From positions 7,752,001-7,816,000 of the forward strand of contig JAJEKV010000064.1 of NCBI GenBank assembly GCA_021234155.1: 64,000 nucleotides of DNA, given 5' to 3'. The notes under the pieces were generated by a model that was not told the origin of the DNA, ran no database searches, and was given only the letters and a program-made list of their open reading frames with translations. This document shows, piece by piece, positions 54,356 through 64,000 of the stretch. The position numbers and the translations under genes were made by a program. Each line of letters starts with the position of its first letter. The stretch's first letter is position 1. The DNA is from Isoetes taiwanensis. Lineage: Eukaryota > Streptophyta > Lycopodiopsida > Isoetales > Isoetaceae.

Positions 54356-54642
54356 CTCATGTGACATTTTTGATGCCTCAGCCGTTAGATGCTTAATCAT
54401 AGCTGTTGTCTCAGCTTCTAGCCTCTTCAAATTGTTCCTAGTATCTCCACTTGTCTGTGGGAAAATAGGAATGTAATACAGGTTACAAAAAGTAACTCTT
54501 GGTGACATTGTCCATACGACAAAATTCCAAGTTGCAACCAACCAGTACATTGGTTTTGCAAGATAGACCACTTTAAGCTTCTTAACGACCACTACTTATC
54601 TTTCCGCTTCTTCTTTGTCTTGCCTCAACCATGCCATTTTAG
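54356..54642 (-). pseudogene. VHA-G: V-ATPase subunit G, two exons only
   Basis: Exon 54642-54600 (after TTTTTCATAG) encodes AKMAWLRQDKEEAER; exon 54454-54356 (after TTCCCACAG, before GTAATA) encodes TSGDTRNNLKRLEAETTAM and SKMSHE. Both align with plant V-ATPase G (AKMARLRQAKEEAE; SSGD..NVKRLEQET..KI..L...A.KIS.DV). The segment between them in the normal protein (EIAEYRAQ...FQRKLEE) is absent. The donor after the first exon reads AT instead of GT, and neither the N-terminal QLLAAEQEAQ segment nor the C-terminal exon was found. Subunit G is a stator-stalk component of the vacuolar proton pump. This copy appears non-functional. Confidence 0.65.
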
Positions 54643-54649
54643 CTATGAA

Positions 54650-55460
54650 AAACATATGCATGCACGTCGTCAGCTTACTGCCATACATAATCGACAAATT
54701 TCTCAAGAAAAATTTCCCAAATAGTTGAACCTGACCTACAAAGGATTGAACTGCAAAGGGTCTTCTTAAGTTGAACGCAGAGTTTGGTAGTACCTTAGAA
54801 AGTTGTATTATACTTGGTGCCTCATCCCTCAGAGATGAGGAGGTATCTAAGTGTGATGCAACCAAAGGTTGGTTTGTTGCTGCAATCTAAGCATGCAAGT
54901 TGTGGAACTGCTGCATTTCACGAAAACAGTTGTCACACATCAAGTGCCAACTAGCAAGACCTCAAAAACCATACCAAGAACTTAAGTGCCTCAACAATCA
55001 GCATCGTTATCAAAGCTCTGGGGCTCTACTATAGCTGATGAGGAAAAAGAAGGAAAAAAATTAATGTAAAAACAAAAGCAAAATAAAATGCCACGTCAGC
55101 CGGCAGTGGCAAGTAGTGAGCGACGCCTCTTGCCAGTTAACCGCAGAAAATCGCAATGGAAAGCTGGTTATCAAGCACAAAACTGTGAATAACGCTTTTC
55201 CTATACAAACTTTATTAACCTTTACTTGGAAAATGGTAATCAATTTTAGAAGCCCAAAGGACACAAGTCAACTTCCTCCAAAAGTTGATATCATAAATGA
55301 AAGACTTGATACACTTGTATTAGACACGAGTCATAATGATAAATCCTTATTTTCCATGATTGTGTATTCCACATATGTTGATGTTCAAAGCTACCAAACA
55401 AATCAAGCATTGCAACTTGCATGCATATGAAATAACTTAAAAGACAATACTTCCTTTTAA
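54650..55460. other. no gene recognised
   Basis: A minus-strand stretch at 54884-54796 (LVASHLDTSSSLRDEAPSII) ending before GTACTA looks exon-like but has no family. A plus-strand frame at 55116-55430 is open without recognisable features. Confidence 0.25.
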
Positions 55461-55461
55461 A

Positions 55462-55490
55462 CTAGTAATGGTGCCCATCGTTGCTGGGCA
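55462..55490 (-). mobile_element. Helitron-like 3' end 1
   Basis: Read on the minus strand: a hairpin TGCCCAGCAACGATGGGCA, then CCATTA and CTAG followed by T. A short stem-loop a few bases before terminal CTRR, inserted before T, is the plant Helitron 3' signature. The 5' end (TC...) would lie at higher coordinates and was not found. Confidence 0.6.
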
Positions 55491-58400
55491 TAAGTTGGGA
55501 TATGATCAGAGCCAGACATAAACTCTTGCTCTCTTAGCTACCTTCATGATAGATAATTTCAAACATTGCCAACTAATTTGACAATTCTAAAACATTAGGC
55601 CTACTATTTTATGTATAAAACGTTCTAGATGAGAAGTTGTTCACCAAAGTTTTTATGAAAAGTTCCTGCAATGCTTTGCTCTAGGGACGATTTTCAAACT
55701 CTGGTTGGCTCTCTGGTTCTAAGATGATCTTGAAACTTGTGCAGGGCTCTAATTTGCAATATGCAGAACTCATTCCTTCATGCTTTCCTTGATTTGCAGA
55801 CCGATAGAAAAGATGAACCTTGATGGTGTATATAACTCTTGTATAGACTTTTGAATAAAAGAAGAAAAAGGAAAATACATGTGTTTAAAAAGATAACATG
55901 AGCAGCCCTACATCATGTTCTCATTCTCATCATTGTTTAACTTCCTTCTATGACCATGTAGAGACGATATAAAGAGAAGATTACAATTCAAGATTTTGCA
56001 TTTTTAAAATCCATTATTTCTGCAAGATAATTAGGGTAGAAAGAATTGATGTACAATGCCTTGTTTGTAAGCAAATTAGGGTAAAAAGCGCTAATTTTGC
56101 AAAATGTACCATTCAGTAGTACCAAGCAATCTGCACATAAGCAAATAAACATTATAAAGATGAGAAAATATAAGAACTAAGCATAGAACCTACATGATAA
56201 AAGAAGGTAATCATTGAAAATAGGCAAAGCCTTATGAAAGACAAAAAAACAGCTTTGTGATCTGACCTTGGCTGCTTGCTGCTTGAACACCGTTGTGTGT
56301 CTCTGTTGACTATGGGAAAAAATCCAAGCTTGGCTTTACTGCATATCCTTCTCCTCATGTCTCAACTTCTGTTGTGGAGCCCTATGACAGTATGCTTTCA
56401 ACTAATTCATCGCTTGAGCATACTGATGTGTTTGTATCGCAGGTAAAAGAAACGGCATAGCAAAATTGGATCCTGTGGCAGCAAGAGTAAGAGAAAGTCA
56501 TGACAACTAAACACAAAGCACATTAAGAGAAACAAAGACACCCAATTGATTCTCCAACTCCTCCACAATGTCTGAAATATCATGACACGCATCTTTTTTA
56601 CTCTTTACAAACTTACATGCAAAAGAACATACTGTAAGAAAATTCCCAGAATTGTTAGCTTAAGAGACAATCCTGTAGTGTGTGAACACAATAAACATTT
56701 GAATAGTTCTGCCGTAGATGAGTCCAGAGTTTAAACTTCTTTGGTAGGCCTTGCAATATCAAAGGTAACCATCTAAATATGTAGCATAATAACAGGGGGT
56801 TTTCTTTGTGTTTTTGTACGCTTTTCACTAAGGTTTTCCTATGATTTCGTGATGTATTCAAATGGATGTACTAATGCGTACATCTAGAGTGCACCATTTC
56901 TGAGCCATTGATTTTAGCCTTTTTTTTTTCCAATGGTCAACAACCAATGGCTCACAACAAAAGCCCTTTTTTTTGTGCGTGTGGTGCATAATGGTCAACA
57001 ACCAATGGCTCACAACAAAAGCTCTTTTTTTGTGTGTGTGGTGCATAATGGTCAATAACCAATGGCTCACAACAAAAGCCCTTTTTGTGAGTGTGGTGTG
57101 CATAATGGGCACATGAAGGGCGCATGTAGTGCGGTTTCCCGCAACACATTTCTTATCATAACTTTTGATCCGAGCTCTGTTTGAGATGATTTTTATTATG
57201 TTGGAAAGCTCTCTCCGAGATCTTTTGATAGTGTATGATATGGATATGTTTGATTAAGTTATCTATGCTAAAACAGAAATTTTCCGGCCGGGTTTGGTAG
57301 GCTTTTACATCCTACCAAATTTATTAATCTGAGGATTGCGCTATTGGATATTGTTTTATGGCTCATTCCGAATGAAGCCTGCAAAAAATTACCATGCATT
57401 TTTAGATTTTGAGGCTTCTAGATCCTTGTGCTAACAAGCAGAAAAGTTTCCCACTTTGGTTTCTCACCACAAGAATCCATGGAGGCCAAAGGTTGCTGTT
57501 AAATTCCAGTTGAAAAATGTGTGTGTATGGGTGTTGCAAACTTTATGACTTTCAGAATAATGGGATCAATCTACTCTATCTTTATGGTAACTTTTACTTA
57601 TGTTCTATTTGTTTTATTGTGATGAAATTCAAAAGCTACAGGTGATGAAAGCCTCAAATGAATTCTAGTTTTTTTCTGGTTTGAATTCTAAAATTTTTGT
57701 CTCACCGGGCGGGGAGGGGGCTGTGATGTCCTTAAGGCCCCGAAGGGGCCAAAATTGTTTTTTTGCAACACAAACCATTAACATCCAACATATAAAAATT
57801 AAACCCCCCAACACATAACAACCATTGACATTAACAACCAACACATAACTACCATTGACATTAATTAACACAAAAGATGCCAAAAGTAGAGGCTTATAGA
57901 AGGACACCTAGACACGAAGGTGCTCCATGTTGCAAGGCATGTGTGCCATAACTCAACCTGCAATCTACAAAAACGTGATACAAAAACACAATTCTTTAAA
58001 AATGCTGGACTACAAATGTACCAGAAACCAAGTTTTTGCTTCTATATTCTGCTAAACTGATCCACTGGTTTAATGACAGATAGCGATATTCCTATCCAAA
58101 GAATCGCTATTAACATAAGTTTGCCACCATAGAAAAGAAAAACTCTCGTCCTACTCCATTTAACTGTTTTCGAATGCAGAAGGTTACTTGATGAGCAGAT
58201 GATGATTTCTAATGGCATGTCTTCATTAATCCATTCATATTGTCCATTCACATATATTTGTCAGATCCATTTGCTATGTGGCATGGCCATGCAGTGCCAA
58301 AACTACACTGCAAATATATCTTATGTACACCATTCTTTATCCACTACTCTATTTCATTGACGTCTGTTGGTCCAATGCTTTGGTGAGCAATGTAAGAGAA

Positions 58401-58950
58401 TAGAAAGCAAGCAAATCTCCACCCATCCTGTTTCAAAATGTGTCCAGGTAAACTACCGTTTGCTCTTGCTGCTTGACTGTGCAATTCAATATCTTACCAG
58501 AGCTGACCACGTAATATGTAGCTAAGTCTGATTTCTAAAATCATAGGCAACAGAGCTCCAAGCTCCAAGATCCAAGCTTCAACGGAACTAATGGAAATAG
58601 GAAAACATTCAGCAAAGGTTTTAGGGAATGGAAATAGCAAGCTATGCTAACCTTCAGCAAATCCGGTGAGCTGATTGCCAGAACGGATCTTGAATCGTCG
58701 GCACCGAAATTTTTCCCTGGCCCTAAACTCAACCTCATCAAAATCCAACCGTAGAATTGCGTGATCAAATCTCAGCCACCCAATTTAGGGCGCGATGCAC
58801 TCTTACACCAAAACATTATAATAAAAGATAATGAAAAAAGAGCAACAAAACTGAAGTATGCCCGACAATTCATAATGAACATCTAATCATTTTTTTAGGC
58901 AAATATATAGAATTTAATTGTTAGATAAATACTATATCTCTAACATATAA
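55491..58950. other. long stretch without recognised genes
   Basis: Mostly AT-rich. Exon-like minus-strand bits occur at 56590-56400 (DISDIVEELENQLG, then [20 protein letters not shown] after an acceptor) and 58790-58650 (LRFDHAILRLDFDEVEF...FRCRRFKIRSGNQL) but no gene could be assembled. The tandem repeat at 56932-57110 is listed separately. The rest may be the body of a Helitron. Confidence 0.3.
56932..57110 (+). repeat. 58-60 bp tandem repeat, three copies
   Basis: AATGGTCAACAACCAATGGC followed by TCACAACAAAAGCCCTTTTT occurs at 56932, 56991 and 57048. It gives artificial repeated frames on the minus strand. Confidence 0.92.
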
Positions 58951-58979
58951 CTAGTAATGGTGCCCAGCGTTGCTGGGCA
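58951..58979 (-). mobile_element. Helitron-like 3' end 2
   Basis: The same terminal structure as at 55462, with a perfect stem (TGCCCAGCAACGCTGGGCA on the minus strand) and CTAG before T. The two ends share about 27 of 29 bases, so they belong to one family. Confidence 0.62.
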
Positions 58980-61230
58980 TAATTTGGAATCTTGGAAATG
59001 TTGGGAACTTGTGCATTTGCATAAAGTAACTTTTGGGCCCTCGGATCAATTTCAGAACTTGTAGAGTAACTTCTGGCCGTTGACCATTTTAGAACTTTTA
59101 GAATGCAAGTGGCCATGTCTATGACTTGTTGAGGTTGTGTACCAAAGACACTCTATCTTGCTGCTTTTATATGAATTTAGATGTGTTGTGGCTATGGATG
59201 TGTTGTGAACATCACCATGCAACCCTTTGGATGCATTGCATTGATTGCATTATTTAGTGTGTGTTGCACCCCTTATCTATAGCTACCTTTAAAAGTACTT
59301 GGAACCTTTAATTGGAGCTCTAAATTGAAATCATCTGGATGTTGTTAATTGTGTGCACAAACAAAACATGAAACTTGTGGGCATGGCTCTCGCGAATTAA
59401 ATATGAAACATTGCAAAAGATGAAGGATGGAGTTAATGGATTTTCTTGAATATTCCCAAGTATGACTACTATAATATCTCTAAGAATGGTTCATCAAAGT
59501 TTTTGGTTCTAACACAAATTGAACTTGTGCCTGCTATCCAACTTTTAAGTCAAATTTGGGCAGATCAAACTTTTAGGGTACTAACATAAATTGAATTTGT
59601 GCAAAGCTTGCATAGTTCGCTAGAACTTATGTAATCATATACTTTTTCCGTTTGCAGTAAGGATTGTATCAACCACCAACTTCTTGCTCTCCTTTGAAAT
59701 ATGGTCACTTATGCACTCAACAAATTTGAGAAATCACCATTCAAAAATATGAGTCTTTATTTCATGATAAGGTATCAAATTTAGAATAGAATAGAATAGA
59801 ATAGTAAATAATATAAAGTGGGATATCAAAACATTTGGAAATTCTATTTGAAAGTTAAGCAAGATGAATAAAGCCGATCTCCGCCATTAGATATGCAAAG
59901 TTCTAATGTACCATTAGATATGCAAAGTTTTAATGTTTCTTGCTACTGTCCCTTATTCCTACCCACAAAAGATTTGCTAACAATTTAGTAAAAAATATTG
60001 TAGAACGTATACACTTCAAAATAAACCATTGCTACATGACTACACACGGTCTGCAATTTAATACATAATACATATTAATACATATAATACATATGGGAGA
60101 TATAAATCAGAGTGCATGTGACATGGATTTAAGCTATACCATAGCAATGCCGCTTTGGGCATGCCATCCACCCACATTAAGCTATTCTCTATAAAACCAA
60201 GGTTCCAACTCTCATTTGAATGCCATAACTTCAAATATGGCCTCCATCTTGTGGCTATTTATATTTAAAGGATGGGCTCTTTTAAAAGCAACCAATGATT
60301 TGAATGATGGATAATGCTAGGCCAAGGTAGCTTCTCCATTTTTTCTTAGATTGATACACACTGGAGCTTTTAGAGACTCCAGATGTTGTTGGCTTTTCAT
60401 CCTGCTACATTTTCGCTTCAAATGTCCTCCCTTTCTGAACATGATATCCAAATTCTTGCCATTTTTGTTCCTGCCACATAAACTTGAAGACCTCATAGGA
60501 TGGTGCCTATCATTTCCTTCTCTCTTGATTCCCTTCCTGGAGCATTGCTAGTCTTTGTATAGAAGTTTATTCTTTTGTATGTAGAGCAGAAGGCAACACT
60601 GCCATCATTTTCTTATATGCAGAAAACAATAAGATAGTTTGCAGCCAAGCAAGTCCACTCTCAAATCTCCTATACTCTTGAACTTTTAGCAGACCAGCTT
60701 TCACTCAAAAGGCTAAATTATTAAAGGTGCACGTCTTTGCATCATAACTTCTGCGTTCTGTGGATCTCAAGCATCTACTGGTCCAGACAGTAGTGCCTCT
60801 AGCAATTCCATTATAGATTTATCCGCTCTCAGACCGTGAGCAAGAAATGAGCAAGAAATGGTCATCTGTATCATAATGTATAATAAGGGAATCTAGGCAT
60901 GATGTTTGACATAGTATAACCACATGATATTCCGCCTATGATAAAACGAACAAGTTTAACCCAACATAAAATCTTCAATTGCCGATCTAGAAAGTGGTGT
61001 TTTGATCGATTTGTTTAACTATCTGCCTATCATGCTAGAAATATATGCTTATTTTCTTCATCTGATAACTTTTGCATCGAGTATCTTATACACAAGTTGA
61101 CCGTTGCACTGAGTTGAGCAAAAGAAATTTATCGAGGCGGCCCGGGATATCAATACAAGGTCAACTGCATACAACAGCAGCAAAACAATATAGCCAGCCA
61201 GAATAGTTCCTTCTCCCCCAAGATTCCCTA
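58980..61230. other. no gene recognised
   Basis: AT-rich sequence with simple tracts such as (TAGAA)n at 59785-59805 and a small duplicated phrase CCATTAGATATGCAAAGTT (59883, 59911). No coding or RNA gene supported. Confidence 0.35.
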
Positions 61231-61231
61231 C

Positions 61232-62634
61232 CTATTCCTCCAATTCATAGCCAAAAAGAGCTGGCGATAGAGGACATCCTTGCTTAACCCCAATATTTCT
61301 AACCACTTCCTCATTACATTCCTCAATATATGGAGTCGATAGTTTTACTAACACTTGCTCATTCAACAATCTCACCGCCGCCTTATACCCTTCAGGCACT
61401 TTGATCCACTCCAAACTTTGATCAGCGTATAACCCATGAGAGTTCAACGGAGGGGTGTTTTTTGGACCATTTGCATACGTATACTTAGGGGTTAGGGGTG
61501 TTTTTAGGCACTGATTTGGAGCAATATCTATACACAAAGGGGTCAAATTGCCTTTTAAAATTGCCTATACAAGGGGGGATTTTTGCTACCCTCCGAACGC
61601 AGATGCCATACCCCCCTTATGTATAAGTGCATCCCCCGTGAGCAAATAAGGGTTTTCGCGTCCCTTTGGCAGCCTCTATCATAGCCCTGAAAGTAACAAG
61701 ATGATCTATTGTGGATTTCTGTGGCCTGAAACCCGCTTGCCCCTTGCTCTAATATTACTCCCCACTGCCCAAGTGCTAATCTTATGTTCTACAATGGTGG
61801 CATAGAGCTTAATGATCAACTTACTAACCATAATCATTCGGTAGTTATTGGGTTCACTCTTATCTCTAGCCTTGTGGATCGGCAACGTGAGAGCACCCAC
61901 CATATGGTGGTCTGCCCACTTCAAGAGCTCCGCTACTAGGCTTGCAGAATCTGGTGCTTTCCTATTGGCGAGTTTATCAAGTCCCCATCGTATATCATCA
62001 TCCAAAAAAATCATACTACATTTCACATCTTGCCCTTTATCATGTATGCCTTGCATATAATATAATTTCTTTACCTGACCAATCAGATCCTCAACCTACA
62101 AATGTGACATCTCATGTTTGCCTTCCTTAAGTTTCTTCCAAAACTTAAAGGGATCGACCAACAGTTCTCCAACATGCATTTCATAAAAGCCCTTTTCTTT
62201 GTCTTCATAAGAGTTTTAAACTCTTTAATTAGCTACATTCGTGCTCCAGGTTGCTCATATTGCTTTTCAAACATGCAAAGGTACATGTCCGCCTTCCGAT
62301 CCGCTACATAAATGCTCTTAAATCCCATGATCTCTGGCTGCTGCTTGACTGAACATGATATCCTTATCGAAGCAATAACTGGTACACGATCGGATTCACT
62401 TGTCTCATCCAGAATACTCGGAGAAATGACTTTCTCAATAAAATGTGCAGCTGCAATAAAATAATCCACTATACTCTTACTTCGACATGTACATTTGGAA
62501 GTTTTTGCGAATTTCCTCGTCCTATTATATACCAGCAAATCTAATCCGCTACACATATGCAGCAACGTTATTCCCATAGGAGTGGACCACTGATCTGTAT
62601 CCATAAATAATCGTTTCCAACCTAAGTCACTCAA
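61232..62634 (-). mobile_element. decayed LINE of the same group, minus strand
   Basis: From 62634 downward: the end of the endonuclease (SKSIVDYFIAAAHFIEKVIS, SESDRVPVIASI), then RT N-terminal sequence at 62056-61706 (DKLANRKAPDSASLVAELLK, EPNNYRMIMVSK), then STIDHLVTFRAM near 61700. After a non-LINE insertion of about 200 bp (61440-61640) come LLNEQVLVKLSTPYIEE and NIGVKQGCPLSPALFGY, where it ends at 61232 before the YADD motif. The order and wording follow the LINE at 49-53 kb closely. Several frameshifts, so dead. Confidence 0.8.
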
Positions 62635-62639
62635 CTCAC

Positions 62640-63390
62640 TTTCATCCAGTTGCCATCCATATCAGATTGCCATACGCGCTTGTTATTGCTGCCTATTTTC
62701 TCACCGTCTCCCATAAGCACCATATCCCCCATAGACATGAAAATAGACACATCTTGCTCAAGTTCCTGAACTGGATCATCCATATTCAGACCATACATGT
62801 GATATGTTGGTTGCTTCAGAGGCGAAAAATAACATTAAGCGACAAAAACCTTACGGCCTTTTCCTGGTATCTCTAACCAAATGTATTGGTTGGAGTACTT
62901 AACTACCTATACCTAGTGCACTTCCTCTTATCTAACGTAACAAGCAATCCCTCTGTACTCCCTTCTTCTCCACCCCTTCCTATTCAAAACTGAGTGTGAG
63001 ATACAAATACCTGGAATATCCGATTGATGCAAGAACTCTTTTCAACACTCAACTAGTTGATATTCCATACCATAATTCTGATGGCCTTCACTTCCTAGTC
63101 TGAGACTCACCTTCCCATTCCTTTGGAAAGCTCTTTTTTATTGCTCTGCTTGGTTGCCTTAAATTTCTGGATTTCCACCCTAAGTTCCTAAGATGTGCGC
63201 ATCTTAAAATAAGATGCTTAGATGTAGATGTGTGCGCATCGACACCCGCATCTTATATAGATGCTTCACCTATTTTTTTCAAAAAAAAATTTTTGCCAAA
63301 AACACTTGGATTATATTGCCTGGTATCACTGACCCTAAAATAAGTGCAGTTTGTTGCCTCTTTTGCCTTTGTAACCATTGTTTCTTCAAA
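62640..63390. other. no gene recognised
   Basis: Flank of the minus-strand LINE. A local duplication AAGATGCTTAGATG / CATCTTATATAGATGCTTCA lies near 63210-63265. No supportable feature. Confidence 0.3.
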
Positions 63391-63398
63391 GCTCTCTG

Positions 63399-63702
63399 TT
63401 TGGCGATGGAGCAAGCAGCAATCCAGGTCTGTAAGGTCTATAAGGAGGTCAAGGGTTGGGCCAGAAGTTTGCATCAGTATTCGGAGGTCAGCAATAGAGA
63501 AAGAGTATTGCTGCAACAGGTCAGGAGACCTACAACAAGGCAAAAGAATCTGCAGCAAGAAAGAAACGGTTTAGCACAAGGAGTGCATTGGAGTTCAGCT
63601 CCGATTCTGCTTCCACGGAACTGCTGGATTCCCTTGCTTCAAACTCAACCGTTGCAAATTCAACCTTCCCAGTTTCTGATTTCCCTCCCTGCCAGCTGTA
63701 AA
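63399..63702 (+). pseudogene. unrecognised coding stretch
   Basis: From an ATG at 63400 (MEQAAIQVCKVYKEVKGWAR) an open frame continues to about 63520. Protein-like sequence then continues in the next frame (ETYNKAKESAARKKRFSTRS, a Ser-rich tail, stop near 63702). One frameshift near 63520 separates them. The product would be about 100 residues, helical then Ser-rich. No family recognised. LINE sequence starts right after it. Confidence 0.3.
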
Positions 63703-63719
63703 GAAAGAGTTCTATAGGG

Positions 63720-64000
63720 CTCAGATAAATCCTTCTTTGCGGACACCGCAATATCTTATGGAACCGATATCAGTGAAACATAGGCAAGCAATTGCTAGAA
63801 TACGGCTGTGTTCACATCGACTCGGCGTGGAAATTGGAAGATGGGCAGACATCGCACACAATCTTAGGCATTGTAAGGTCTGTAATGAAGAAGTGGTGGA
63901 GGATTAGGCTCATGTCCTACTTTGGTGTCGCGCTTATTCGGTGGTAAGAGCCAAGCATGGGATTAGTGCTGTCTCTTTGGAAGGTTTTTTTCGGCATCCA
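63720..64000 (+). mobile_element. LINE 3' region, cut by the window end
   Basis: A frame with KHRQAIARIRLCSHRLGVEI, then CKVCNEEVVED, a stop, and AHVLLWCRAYSVV matches the C-terminal zinc region of the LINE at 53.1 kb (GVEVGRWG..., [19 protein letters not shown]). A third member of the family in the window. Confidence 0.75.

Noticed and set aside
56858-57149. Cys/His-rich repeat proteins on the minus strand
   Set aside because: They come from the three-copy tandem repeat; repeats and poly-T tracts explain the frames.
61440-61640. Named MITE inside the minus-strand LINE
   Set aside because: The inserted stretch clearly interrupts RT similarity, but I found neither terminal inverted repeats nor a target duplication to name it.

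Overview
The window is nuclear DNA from a land plant. Support comes from U2-type introns in plant-specific genes (an HMGB6-type HMG-box gene, a TAP1/ABCB26-type ABC half-transporter, a receptor-like kinase, V-ATPase subunit G exons) and from plant-type transposons (Ty3/gypsy, Ty1/copia, CACTA, hAT, Helitron-like, LINE). The species cannot be named from sequence alone; the heavy transposon load and long introns suggest a large genome.

Layout. 1-5846: a minus-strand, apparently non-autonomous LTR retrotransposon. Its only recognisable gene, in the gag position, is a decayed histone H3-like gene. The element abuts the last exons of a receptor-like kinase (5847-6286). 9392-10602: an intact nine-exon HMG-box gene. 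11362-12120: possible exons of an unknown minus-strand gene. 12465-13440: a hAT-like element.

14644-33349 is the most unusual part. A 32-bp perfect inverted repeat (14644-14675 against 33318-33349) brackets a set of compact genes unlike ordinary host genes: a BAH-like protein, an intronless 291-aa H3 variant with a long tail and an enlarged loop 1, a decayed 1.4-kb gene, four tandem coiled-coil paralogues with near-constant TATA-to-ATG spacing, a large decayed minus-strand gene with a transposase-like C-terminus, and a small acidic minus-strand gene. Variants of one foldback hairpin, with arms close to ATCACACGACGCGAAAT, recur after or between these genes. A 5145-bp CACTA transposon (26026-31170) later inserted near the right end; the empty site is preserved in a duplicate at 32754-33349. 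I read this as a large, decayed mobile element, either a cargo-carrying DNA transposon or a virus-derived insertion, with a chromatin theme.

33800-36480: Ty3/gypsy and LINE debris. 36896-39282: a Myb/SANT-like gene (five exons, minus) inside what may be a PIF/Harbinger-like element. 39448-46589: an 18-exon ABCB26-type gene with all nucleotide-binding motifs but a frameshift in exon 10. 47.2-49.3 kb: short duplications, unclear ORFs and the 5' end of an LRR receptor gene. 49.37-53.49 kb: a LINE with endonuclease and reverse transcriptase whose 3' tail is a (TC)n tract, plus a second 3' fragment. 54.3-54.7 kb: remnants of a V-ATPase subunit G gene. 55.46 and 58.95 kb: two Helitron-like 3' ends. 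61.2-62.6 kb: a decayed minus-strand LINE. 63.4-64.0 kb: an unrecognised coding stretch followed by another LINE 3' end that leaves the window.
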